From Pyrrhosoma nymphula (taxonomy: Eukaryota; Arthropoda; Insecta; Odonata; Coenagrionidae): DNA of 64,000 nucleotides. The notes beneath the pieces are model-generated. The model was not told the origin of the DNA and made no database searches. It saw nothing but the letters and a program-made list of their open reading frames with translations. Shown one piece after another: positions 43,446 through 53,945 of the stretch. Made by a program: the position numbers and the translations under genes. Location of the stretch: NCBI GenBank assembly GCA_963573305.1, contig OY754335.1, forward strand, positions 13,121,501 to 13,185,500, written 5' to 3'. How positions within the stretch are numbered: the stretch's first letter is position 1; each line of letters opens with the position of its first letter.

Positions 43446-46068
43446 GACCAATCAACGAACGCGACGGATTTTTCCGATGAAGCCATCAATACGGAGAACA
43501 ATTTTGGCCTGGAATGATGCGTCACCGATTTAGTTCCTAATACCTCAAGTTTGGTTCTATCATGTAATGTGGTATAATTTGAATGATTATGTTATCAATA
43601 ATATTATAGTTTTCTTATAGAAATGTTCGTTTTATATTATGCAAAAATAAATCCTTTTTTTTTTGCTATAATATTGTAAATACAAATTTTTTGCGTTTAT
43701 ATATCAAGAGGCGTTAAGACTCCATACTACACAAGCATGGAAACCCTCCACATGAGGAATAGAGAAATACTTGGCGCGGATACTGGCTACTAGGCTTTCA
43801 GCCATTCGGTAAATAGGGTATTTGGTGAAGCCGCCCTGCTTCGATTGCGAATTAACCAAGGAATGGCTTCGGGGCGCAAAGTGTTTACGCCGTGTACGAA
43901 TGCGTATTGTGGGTCCACGGCCAAAAAGGTCATTTTTGTCGTCTGGTTCGGCGAAGTACGTATTTAATGAGTTCCCCGGTCACTTTGATGTTATTTTGCT
44001 TCTTTTTCATTCCGTTTATACTCTCACTTTTGGGTCTCAACTCTTTTCTCCCTCCCTCTCTCTGCGGTTTAATATAGCCCCTAATACTCATTTGATGAAA
44101 ACCTTTCCCCTAATGACATCTTTTCATCTCTGCGGAATTATTTGAAGTAAAATAAACTACGTCATAGAAAGTGATACGACATTAATAGATATTCTCGAGG
44201 ATAATCTCCAGCTCTAAAAACAATCCTCGTCTGACTTTAAAAAAAAGCATTATTTCATCTGTATCTCTAAGGAATTCCCTGCGTACTACTATGCGTAGTT
44301 CATGTGTTCAAGAAATAATACAACCAAACCTTGATATAGGACGCATAATTCATCATTATTTAATGATCGCATAGCCTTAAGAGATCGGTGGGTACATGGA
44401 CAGTGAATTGTATGAAGAAACAGACATGACCGCTTACTTATTGTTCACGACAGCTTAATTTATTTTAATCATAGTAGTTCTTTCTTATTTGATGTGTTTT
44501 TTCATGCTAATAAACCAGTTATTCACAGTGTGCTCTTATTAGATTTCTGAATTCCCTGAGTAAGCGCACTCCACTCTCCATTGCTTGAGTGAACTATTAT
44601 CTCCAAAATATCCTTGAGTTCAAACAGTTAACTCATTTTATTTAACATTATTTCTGTCTTTACCTGAGTAAAATAGTGAACCCTTCAAGTTATAGGAGTT
44701 CTCCCATATTCCTGGTTGCCCTTATTTTACGTGAAAGCTGGTGTTGATATAAGCCCGTATTTGACCTAAATACTGCAATATTCAGTACTGAGTATGTAAT
44801 GCTATCATATTAGAATGATTATGGCGTGGTGCCCTAAAGTAAATAATATTGGGAAAAATGTTATACATATATTTAATCATTTTTAGTAGGTATTGGTGTT
44901 GTCAAAAATTAAATATTTTCTTTAGAGTATTTTCTGTACGTTTGACGAAACTATTCGTGAAACCGCTAAATTTATTAAATTCTAATTATAGTTTTGTAAT
45001 AATTTTCTCGAAATTGAGCTGGTTATATTTATATTATAAACGTTTTCATATGTTTTACCGAGAATATTATGAAACTCCTTCATGGAAAAAATTTACCCTG
45101 AGATACAGACTAATAAAAATATGAAAAACATTCTCCAACAATACAGTCTATAAGCTTTTTTAAAAAAAGCAGACCAAAATGACCACTTGTAGCGTCAGAT
45201 GAAGGCGAAGTGACTGACACCAGGAAAGAATTCATCTAGGGAATTAGTTTCGGTATTTTGAAAGCTTGCGTCGATTCTGGGCGGCTATTCCTTTTGTTGA
45301 TGGTTGGGGGACTAGTGTCACGATCTCGTCTCTTTCGACTTTAAGGGATTTACGGTCGAGATGAGGACGTCTGTTCTCCGCCACGAGGAGAAGGATTGGC
45401 TAAGAGGGGGAAGGGGGCGAGAAATGGGAGATTGCTGGAAGAGGGAGAGAGAGAGAGACACAGGTGTGACGGTAAGAGAAATCAGGCAGAGGGAAAGGGC
45501 AGACATAGTGGGTGAGACGCGAGTAGTAAATGGGGTTGGTGACTAGGAAGAGAAAGAGCCGAGATAGGACGGAACGGCATACGGCCACATTCTCGTTTTC
45601 CTCCTGTCTCTCTTGCTCCTCCAAACCTCGACGTCTTAAGCGGAAGGAGAAAGAGAGGAAGCTATCCGACGTCGGTAATCTCGGGAAGACTGGATAGTTT
45701 GGATTAAGCGGTTTTTGTCCAACTAAATAATCGCTCGACGTCGTCCCGCAAAGGTTGGGCATTAATCCAGATGGAGTGGGTTTCAATTCCCCCCCCCCGT
45801 TATGAGATTGTATTCGTTAGTTAAAAGTTAAGAAATGGATTATTCGGGTCTGTGGAGACTCATTGCGAGACTACCCAAGACAGGGATATCTGCTACTTCA
45901 GGGGACGGGGGAGGGGGAACTGTATGTTTTGAGAGACTCCCGAAGCTGAAATGCCCCAACACTAAAAAATTGGAGCAAAGAAAACGCATGAAGATATCTA
46001 ACAAAAAAATTAGCTACTTTTTGATGCGATTTTGCATTTGAAAAATTAGGTCAGTGAAAATCCAAACA

Positions 46069-46130
46069 CACTGTATTGATTATTAAACATTTCCCTGGTT
46101 TCGGCCGGGGAATGCGGCCGTTAGTGATAG
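46069..46130 (-). other. GAAAC stem-loop motif, degenerate
   Basis: On the minus strand a GGCCG/CGGCC stem-loop is followed directly by GAAACCAGGGAAATG. The first box is not recognisable, so only the stem II and GAAAC part of the layout is kept. Confidence 0.35.
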
Positions 46131-46344
46131 CAATTTTGCTCTTGGTAAAACCTGTTTATTGCATGATGAAGTTTCTTCGATTATATGATAATGCATTTTG
46201 GAAGTCTAATGTTGTATATATTAACAAGGATGAATCAACGTGGTATAACGCGAGAATCTGAATTAGAAGGCAATCTCTATATTTTTGGATCAGTAGCAGG
46301 GTTCTGAAGTTTTAGTTCGCCCGAACATGGAATAAAATATTTAC

Positions 46345-46525
46345 CCAAGGATATTAATCATACTTGGCATATTCGAGTACGGCACGGAGAACGGCTTACG
46401 GTTACGGGAAGGCTTGCGACTGCAAGGGCTTGGCAGCGGTCGCGGTGATTTGAGAAAAGGCAGGTTTCGTCGGTAGTGATATGGATTGTTCGAATGTGAC
46501 GCTTTCAGAATACTTCTATTCTTCA
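46345..46525 (-). CDS. candidate exon or exon-like segment, gene unknown
   Basis: On the minus strand a long pyrimidine-rich tract with CTAAT leads to TTTTCAG at 46537. The sequence then reads GTTATAAACAG|TGAAG. Using the second AG, the frame is open from 46525 to a donor at CTTGG|GTAAAT (46345). It encodes a basic, proline-rich peptide with N-P-Y-H-Y-R-R-N-L-P-F-L-K-S-P-R-P-L-P and R-K-P-F-S-V-P-Y. From the first AG all three frames stop within 21 nt, so it would then be untranslated. Codons end in G or C more than the local AT content predicts. Its phase does not join in frame to the exon at 37251-37308, so the two are not adjacent exons. Confidence 0.35.
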
Positions 46526-46720
46526 CTGTTTATAACCTGAAAACGAGGAGACAGATTAGAAAACGGAAATGTATGTTTGCCTTTAATTTTTTTTATCTCT
46601 CTAATTTGAACGTTTGGTATCCCTGACTTCAAAATTATGAAGATTTTAACCTCGGCAGAAATAACGGCGATGAAATAAATAGAAATTTTATCAATTTATT
46701 GCTTTCGGTAACCACTGATA

Positions 46721-46948
46721 GCATTTTTTAATATCGCGAGCTTTCGCTCACCCTTCTGCTGGCTTCGTCAGCTAAATAATAAATGATGAATAAGGGTGAT
46801 AACAAATTCAAGACGTAACGGTTAGCGGTATCCATTATTGAAACCGCAAAATATATCTTAGTACATGAGAGTCCAGTAGATGAAGAAATTAATTATTGCC
46901 TGAAGAAGCCGGAAGAAGGATCTGGGAAAGCTCGCGCTTTATATATGC
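46721..46948. repeat. inverted pair of CTGAxGAAGCC...GAAAGCTCGCG motifs
   Basis: The minus-strand copy (46721-46773) reads CTGACGAAGCCAGCAGAAGG then GAGCGAAAGCTCGCG. The plus-strand copy (46899-46948) reads CTGAAGAAGCCGGAAGAAGG, ATCTGGGAAAGCTCGCGC. They form imperfect inverted ends around about 125 bp. In the plus copy CCGG...CTGG could make stem II just before GAAA. Confidence 0.6.
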
Positions 46949-49064
46949 TAGCATTGATTACCGGGATTTAGAAATTGTTAAAATGCAACGTATTGAAAAA
47001 CTAAGACCAGCACGTCGAACGTTTGCGATGAGGAAAAGTCCTCCACAGGGAAACGAACCACGAGTCTTGGGCTGGGTCAATTCGAAGACCATTAAACTAC
47101 CGTATTTTTAGGACTTCAATATGGTCATTTAATGCCCTGGTCCCGTTGAATTTTTCTTATGGCAATTTTCTATCACAGTCGGATTTAACTACAGAAAAAA
47201 ATTGTCCTTTGCTAGGTACACCGAGATTTATTAATGTTGATGTTCAAACCTTCGGAGCTCCCTTTGCGTAGGCAATTGCTGGAACAGCCGTTTGTTCCTC
47301 TTCGGATATTGGGTTCAGATTTCATACCTAGGCGCGAAATGAGAACTTGCAGCCGATTGTGACGGTCCACTTAAATGGATCGTCAGTCTCAAAAAAACCC
47401 TCCCATTAACCATGGTTCCTTCCGGAGGGAATTGACTTCTCCGACACGCGTGGAACTTCGATAAATGAAATGTTAACGGCTCGTTAAGATGGACGAAGCT
47501 CAACGAGGGTCACCTTTTAAGAAATGACGCCAATTTGAGCGGGCTCGCACTCTAATCGAATCGAGGTGATCACGAAGTCCAAAAAGTTTTTCTTTCATCG
47601 TCCCGCCATACCTAAGTTTTGTTTGCTTTTCTATCATCATTTTTTTTGTCCTCGAAGCGCGCGCTGTGTTACGCGGAGCTTAAGTATGTACACACGCACC
47701 ATCGTACCTGCGGAGAACGCTGTGTGAACGCACGTTTGAACCGTCGCTGTCTTTACGCTGTCAAATCGACGTGATATGCGTTTACCATCACGGGTGAAAC
47801 TAGTAAAATGTATAAGCATGAAGTAAGGCACAAAAGTGGATACGGGGAAGCAGTATTTTGATTGATAAGCAAATGGGTCGTCATTTAGTGATAAAAAATT
47901 CTCAGTATGAATAATATCACCAGATATTACTTAAAAATATCACCAGACGCAGATTTCCACTTCCATGAAAATATATTGGTCGCTTTCCTCTTGTTAGTTG
48001 CGAACCTTGTGGAGAAAAGCACGACATTATTGTGGCAATTCAAGAAGTAGTTTGAACGTGTGTCCAACTGTCCTACGAATAAGGAGAGAGGAGTGTCTTT
48101 AGATTTTAAGACAATTCTCAATATTGCATGGGTCACCTGAGTGCGGATTACCTTTATTGTTTGAGATTAGCTGCTTGCTTTGCTCCGGTTAGTTTTAAAT
48201 TTTGGAGAAGACAGTCCATGGTTGACGATGGTATCTGAAGTTGTAAAGTGGGGGCGTGTCGATGAATTTTGCTTGTATAGTCCCGGTCTAAAATCATGCA
48301 ACACTCTGTGGCGCAGCGCGGAAAGGTTCGCGCTAAGATAAGGAAGGTTCGCGCGAGTTGCCTCTGCGCGAACCTTCCTTACGCAAGCAGGAATCCTGAG
48401 ATTGTACCCTGGTTAATTCCTAAGAGCAGTCGAAGTCCCCTTATTTCATATATTCCCTCTCAGCACCAGTTCTGAGTCGTTATCATGTCTAATATAATGC
48501 TCGAAATAATTTGCACTTGAGGTAATATGAAGGGGTCATTCAAGTAGGCATTACGTAAGACGTGAAAGAGAGTGGAGTTGGACTCTTCTTACATTCTCTT
48601 ATGTAGGGGGGTGTGTGTGGGTCCGAGAACATGTCAGGTAAGATTTTGTCACGTGTGTCCTATTTATATCACTTTCTGAATTATCGTTGGACGGAAAATG
48701 TTGATGGCAATGGAAATAGCGCGGAGTTTCCCTTCATTTCACTTTTTCCCAAGATTTCGTATATTTAGCGTGGTGAGCACGAACAATATAAAAAAAATAA
48801 TAACTGGCTTTGTCTCTGTTTATTTTGATTTAGCATTATTTAATTATTTGACGAAAAACTATTTTTGTTATTATTTTATTTTGGCATTGTAGGCACTCTT
48901 TTTTTATATATAGTTTACGATTCATTTTATAAAACTGTTCCCAAGGTCAGATTCTGCGTTCGTCAGTGGAAAAAGTTGATCTGCGCACTGACAATTGTTC
49001 AATGCCGGCAGATGGCTAACATCTCAAACAGTTGCTTTCAATATCATGTGTTCGTGGAGATATA
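46949..49064. other. non-coding stretch with one strong hairpin
   Basis: 47640-47800 is CpG-rich without a recognisable gene. The hairpin at 48339-48381 is listed separately. Confidence 0.45.
48339..48381. repeat. 16-bp perfect GC-rich hairpin
   Basis: TAAGGAAGGTTCGCGC (48339-48354) pairs fully with GCGCGAACCTTCCTTA (48366-48381) around an 11-nt loop. Just upstream, GGAAAGGTTCGCGC (48320-48333) is a third, direct copy of one arm. Confidence 0.7.
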
Positions 49065-49272
49065 GGTGTAGCGAAACTTGGTGGCACACCTTGTGAATAA
49101 CATGACACAAAGGAGAGGAAATCATACATGAGATGTGTGACGAAGCGGCCGAGCCTTTTTCCAGAGGACCCTGTGGTAGTCCTTCGATAATTTTGCCCGC
49201 TCATCAACTCATGGTTTCCGGTCAGTGTCCACTAATCCTCCGCTGGTGAGTGCCACCAAGTTTCGCTATACC
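49065..49272. mobile_element. MITE-like element with 23-bp inverted ends
   Basis: GGTGTAGCGAAACTTGGTGG.. (49065-49087) and its complement at 49250-49272 differ at one position. The interior (about 160 bp) has no long frame. No clear target duplication was found, so the superfamily is unknown. Confidence 0.6.
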
Positions 49273-49359
49273 TTACTCCCCCGTGCGGAGATAGTTAGTA
49301 CGGAATGGACTCTTCCACTGAAAAAGGCCTTCTGCGCAACTGCCAAAATTTACTACACG

Positions 49360-49540
49360 CACGGTGGCGGCGTGAGCTGAGCGTGAGCGGGTATAACGCG
49401 TGAGTTATGCCGCGGGAGCCGCGGTGAGCGTCACGACGAAGTCAGGTCACCGCTCTCTCGGTTTCAGGAGTGATGGCGCTAAATACGTTCTTACGTGCGC
49501 GCAAACGGTGGAACTTTTTCGGTAGTTGATTGTGATCTCA
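49360..49540. promoter_or_regulatory. CpG-rich segment, possible promoter or 5' exon
   Basis: CG dinucleotides are visibly dense here (for example ACGCGTGAGTTATGCCGCGG and CGTGCGCGCAAACGG) compared with the AT-rich surroundings. Such unmethylated islands can mark promoters in insects that retain CpG methylation. No TATA box, initiator or following coding exon could be demonstrated. Confidence 0.25.
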
Positions 49541-50421
49541 CGGAGTAAAAGGGCGAGAGAGAGAGAAGAGTTTAGTGTTTGGGCAGGTAGGTTGTGTGTG
49601 GGGAGCTGAGCTGGTTCCTCGTCTCCCGCTCCCCTTAAAAAGAACTCGTGCGGCGTGGTGAAAAAGATGAAAACAAGAAGAAAAAAAAGAGAAGAAGAAG
49701 AAAAAAGATGGCGTCCCATTTGGGAGTGCGTCGCTAAACGGCTGTCAAAACATTTGCTGCCGCTTTGGCCCGGCTTTGGTGGTGTGGGAAGGGTGACGAC
49801 GCGTTTGCGGGGAAGAGAGGAAGTTCTACTACCTCGCCCTTACTCTTTCGTTAATTATCGCGTTCGTTTCGAAAGTGGTCAAAAAATAAAATATTAAAAA
49901 ATATTTAGTTCGGAGAGAGAGGGGGAGGAAAACGAGCTTTATATACAGTTTTTTTTCGATGCATTGTAAAAAAACCTCTCTCTCTCTCCCTCCCTGTCCT
50001 TTTTGAACGTTCTTGCAATTCACTTTTGGAGTTTCGGCCGCGGAACAAACATTTACCGTCAATCAGCCAACTCATGCTATTATGCAACGTGCAGATTATT
50101 ATTGCTGAGCGTTTGACGAGTTACGTGAGGTTTCTGTTGACTTGAGTGGTGAGATCCCGTCCTCAATACGATGTGATTCGTTTTCAGGTGCACTTTTAAG
50201 CCCGTCGTTCTAATGCACTGCGCTGATGTCTAAATTTTGTTACATTATAAATATTATGTTCATTGGAACTAACGCTTGACTTTTGACTAATACTTATATT
50301 CATGATCCGCTTTTAATAATTTAGTGGTAGTTTCCTTCTAAAGGTTTTTGCTTAGAAATCATAATGTTAATCGTCGACTTGGTCAAACAATCGTCAAACA
50401 CTTGGTGGAATTTTTCCATGG
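49541..50421. other. non-coding stretch, purine-rich
   Basis: 49545-49720 and 49905-50000 carry GA-rich or CT-rich runs. Short frames here are compositional. Confidence 0.45.
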
Positions 50422-50615
50422 TTTGGAATGAAATAACTTGGTTATTTTTCACACGGTTTATTATCCTCAACCGGTTTCAACGCAATAGCGTCATTTTCAA
50501 GAGGTTACAAAACATTGGTTACATTTTAATAACCACTTGAAAATGACGCTATTGCGTTGAAACCGGTTGAGGATAATAAACCGTGTGGAAAATTACTAAG
50601 CTTTTTCATTCCAAA
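50422..50615. repeat. 80-bp-arm palindrome with GAAAC-CG-GTT motif
   Basis: Arm 50422-50501 pairs with 50536-50615 across a 34-nt spacer. The inner roughly 45 bp are nearly perfect. Both strands carry CTTGAAAATG, an ACGC-TATT-GCGT stem-loop, T, GAAAC, CG, GTTGAGG facing outward. The first box is diverged from CTGATGA. Confidence 0.8.
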
Positions 50616-53600
50616 TCATAATGTTGCCAAAATGTTTTAAACTTATATGTTTACCAACTCGTACTTCACACATATTTAAACATTCAACAGACGGGTGACA
50701 AAAAGTATTTCAGAGAGAATTACTTAAGATTACGGATGATGGAAGCAAGCAGCCAATGAAAATATAAATCTGGGAACCCCGTGACGATTAGCGTTCCACA
50801 TTTAGTTTGACAGTATGGAGATTTTTTTCTTTTTTTAAAACTCCATAAGGCCGTCGGTGCGATGTTGCCAATAGCTGCAGAAAATTTAACATTGTGCTAT
50901 GCAGTACAATAACTGCAGATCTGTTAATCTACCAAATTTAAAATATTATTCCCTGAAGTGACTTATTTAATATTAGCGTGGTATTGGAAATGATTGCTCA
51001 CATGACCTCGTGGTGGGTATACGGTGTAGATTTGGCAACAGCGGTCTCCCAATACTATCAACTTAATGTTTATTGCTCTTTTCAGTCGTTACGAGAGGAT
51101 TGATTCCGACATCGGGTATTTTTCCCTTTCTTGCGTCCAATCCCATTGGAAGTTATCACTCCCTTACCAGTCTACATGTATACCCTCAATAATGCAAATC
51201 CCCTCTTCCTGTTTCCTTGATGAGTGGTTGCTTTCGCAAAGAAAGGTTCAGAAGTATACACTGAAACATTTATATTGCTGTATTTTGAGACGTCAATGGA
51301 GAAATATTATTGAAGTAAAAATTAGTGTGAAGAATAATAAAGAAGGACTAAGGACGAAACGGGCTTGTATGTGCATTTTAAGAATTATTAGGAACTAGGG
51401 GGCTACGCCTCTTGGCCGCCTATGGTAGCTCAGCCTCCTGCCTGCCTGCAGAATTTTGTATTTGTATGCCAGCATTTGATATACATCATAATAGCGCTAC
51501 GTACAAATGACGGTTACTAAGCAATGGCCTACGTAACATAGGTACGCCGACATGAACACAGTTTGCGGACGATAGAATCGATTTCTCTATTGATTCCTTT
51601 AGGACGTTTTATCTCAGAAATTCTTCAGCAGTGGCACGGGCTGTTAAGGAGGTTCCGCCGCGACTGTGTGAGTAAAAACAAATACTAAATTCCACATTTT
51701 TTATATTTTGTCAAAAAAATCCTGCTTTCACTGATGTGATGCGTTGTCTATAGAAACCCAAAAGTAAGGTACAAAATTTGCAGATTATTCCACGAATGTA
51801 TTTTAAATGAGCACTTTTTTACAGCCATAGGAGCCGACTGCAGCGCCATTTCATACGAATTACCGAATTTTTAATTCAATTAGGGCATTAATTCTTCAAT
51901 AACTAGAAAAATAAGCTGGTAAGATGCCTGTATTTTATTTTTATTCAATTTCTCTGGATAATTTCCTTCTGAGAGACTGTGTTCCACAAAAATTGCATTT
52001 GTATTTTATGGAAAAATACGATTTTTCCCCGTATTTCTCTCATTCCCCCTTTGAACACCATGTAATTTCAAGTTTAATTATAGAATAGCGTGGCTATATA
52101 ATATATAATTATATAGCGTGGAAAGGTATTATTTTGTTGTTCATATCAGATAGAGGACAACTTTTTCTACAAGTAGACAGAATATGAATAAAATGACATT
52201 TAAGTCATTTTACGGTGGAACCACCTTAAGGGAACGCTTTTCAAAAAAGCGTTGAGTTTAGGAAAATTTGGAATATTTTTTAAAAGCTCTCGATATTTCA
52301 AACACGAAGAGAAAACAAAGCTCGATGGTAAAAATAAGATTACATTCTTATGACTTCTCTCCAGAGTTCCTGCGAGCATAATATATAATTTTATTTTTCA
52401 AAATAATCCTGACTGCAAGCAATAAAGTGAACTCGGCATACATTTCTTACGGAAATTGATGTGAATGATCTGGAGTCGAGCGCTAGACTGTAGGTGTGCA
52501 AAAAGTGGCCTATTGTCTGCGGAGTGGTGATTGTTTTATGAAGTGAGAAATCTTCAAATTTTTTATCTTCCGGTTTGCGAAAAAACTAAGCGTTGCATAA
52601 AAATGCTGCACGAAAACGTTGCATTTTTAGGCTTATCTTTTCATATAATGTAGGGTTATGGAGGAAAAAGCGGTTAGCTGAAATTATAATGAAGTGGAAA
52701 CAGCAAGCTAATTTTCTGGTTGTTGGCATGTGATGATGATTTGTGTCCAAAGGCTCAATGGATTCATCTTCATTCTATAGTTCTCATCTGCAATATATTA
52801 TAATTAAGCGTATCTGTGGTTTTTTATGAAGTGCCAGCGTAGCCTTCGCTTCAATTACTTATTAAATTGGAACGTTGGAAAACAAAAACGTGAAAGAGAA
52901 GGACGTAGTTATCACATCGCCCTGGAGAAACTTTGAAGAAAGTCTTGAATTCGCTCAGACAACAGCGGCAGAATTAGAACGGCGTGACCTTGCCCAGAGT
53001 TGAGTTCCGTGGTGACGGGAATATATGCATGTAAATTGCTTGAGCAGATGTAGACGAGCTATTTCTCGCCCTGGAAGGAATGAAGGTTAAACGGGAAGTT
53101 TCCTATGTGATGCATGCCTGCTTCCTCCTTAAGCTGAGAAAGAAGGGGAACAACGAGGTTTGATTTGATTTTTGTCCAGTGTTAGTGCGTAATTACTTTG
53201 CTTAGTAAAATTCCTTAACGTAATCACGGAAAATCGTACGACCAACGATAAGGTATAATCATTGTACTGCATCAGTATATACCATTATTTTTTATGGCTC
53301 AAAAATATCTCCTTAAATATAAACAAATTATAACTTACATTACCAGTTATCAGTGGTAGAAAACTGTTTACTTCAATGAAAATACAGCTCATCTCGTGCC
53401 TAGTCCTGTAAAGTGTGATATTGAGGCCCGGTTTTATTATCTCTGGTTAAATATTTTCTCAGCAAAAAAAAACAAAGTTAGTACGTTCTCCTATCGATAA
53501 AGCTCGCGTCAACTAAGCGGAAGTCGTTTACTCTATAAGTATAATACCCGAAATCTCAGTTTGCATTGAATTCACCAAAAGACTGCGTCACCTTGAAGTT

Positions 53601-53892
53601 AACTTAAAGTAGACATTATACAACCTGGCCTCAGTAGTTTTAAGTGGGGAAGGCAGTCCTTTACCCTTTTCTGTTTTCATCTTTGTCCGTGCGTGTGTAA
53701 TAACGCTCCGCTCAACTTTAGGTGGTGGTAGTCCTATTAATCTCCCTCAGTTGTACCGGAGAACTTTTGGTTCCATGACAAAAGTTTATCATCTACCTCG
53801 ATTGGCTACCTCGATTTATACCTGTTTTACGGCAGCGTATGGCTATGATTTTTGGAATTCCGTTTGGTGAAACTGTCAATTCTGTCTTGCAA
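50616..53892. other. non-coding stretch, no gene seen
   Basis: AT-rich. A 110-codon frame at 51066-51398 is not recognised and lacks splice or composition support. Confidence 0.45.
52197..52229 (+). repeat. 33-bp dispersed repeat, copy 1
   Basis: CATTTAAGTCATTTTACGG then TGGAACCACCTTAA is identical over 33 bp to the minus strand of 63163-63195. The TTAA end and the inner GGTGG/CCACC pairing suggest a transposon terminus. Confidence 0.75.
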
Positions 53893-53945
53893 CATCATCT
53901 ACATTAGTTGAACCCGTTAACCATCTTGAGGGCGTGTGGCAGGGG
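53893..53945 (+). repeat. dispersed repeat family 3, diverged copy
   Basis: ACATCATCTACATTAG, AACCCGTTAACCATCTTGAG and GGCGTGTGGCAGGGG follow the family order. Confidence 0.5.

Larger units (their letters stand above)
41444..46344. other. mostly non-coding; purine-rich tracts and two small motifs
   Basis: 41900-42560 and 45360-45660 are purine-rich. The former contains an open frame listed separately. 43600-45170 is AT-rich with nothing supported. Confidence 0.45.
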
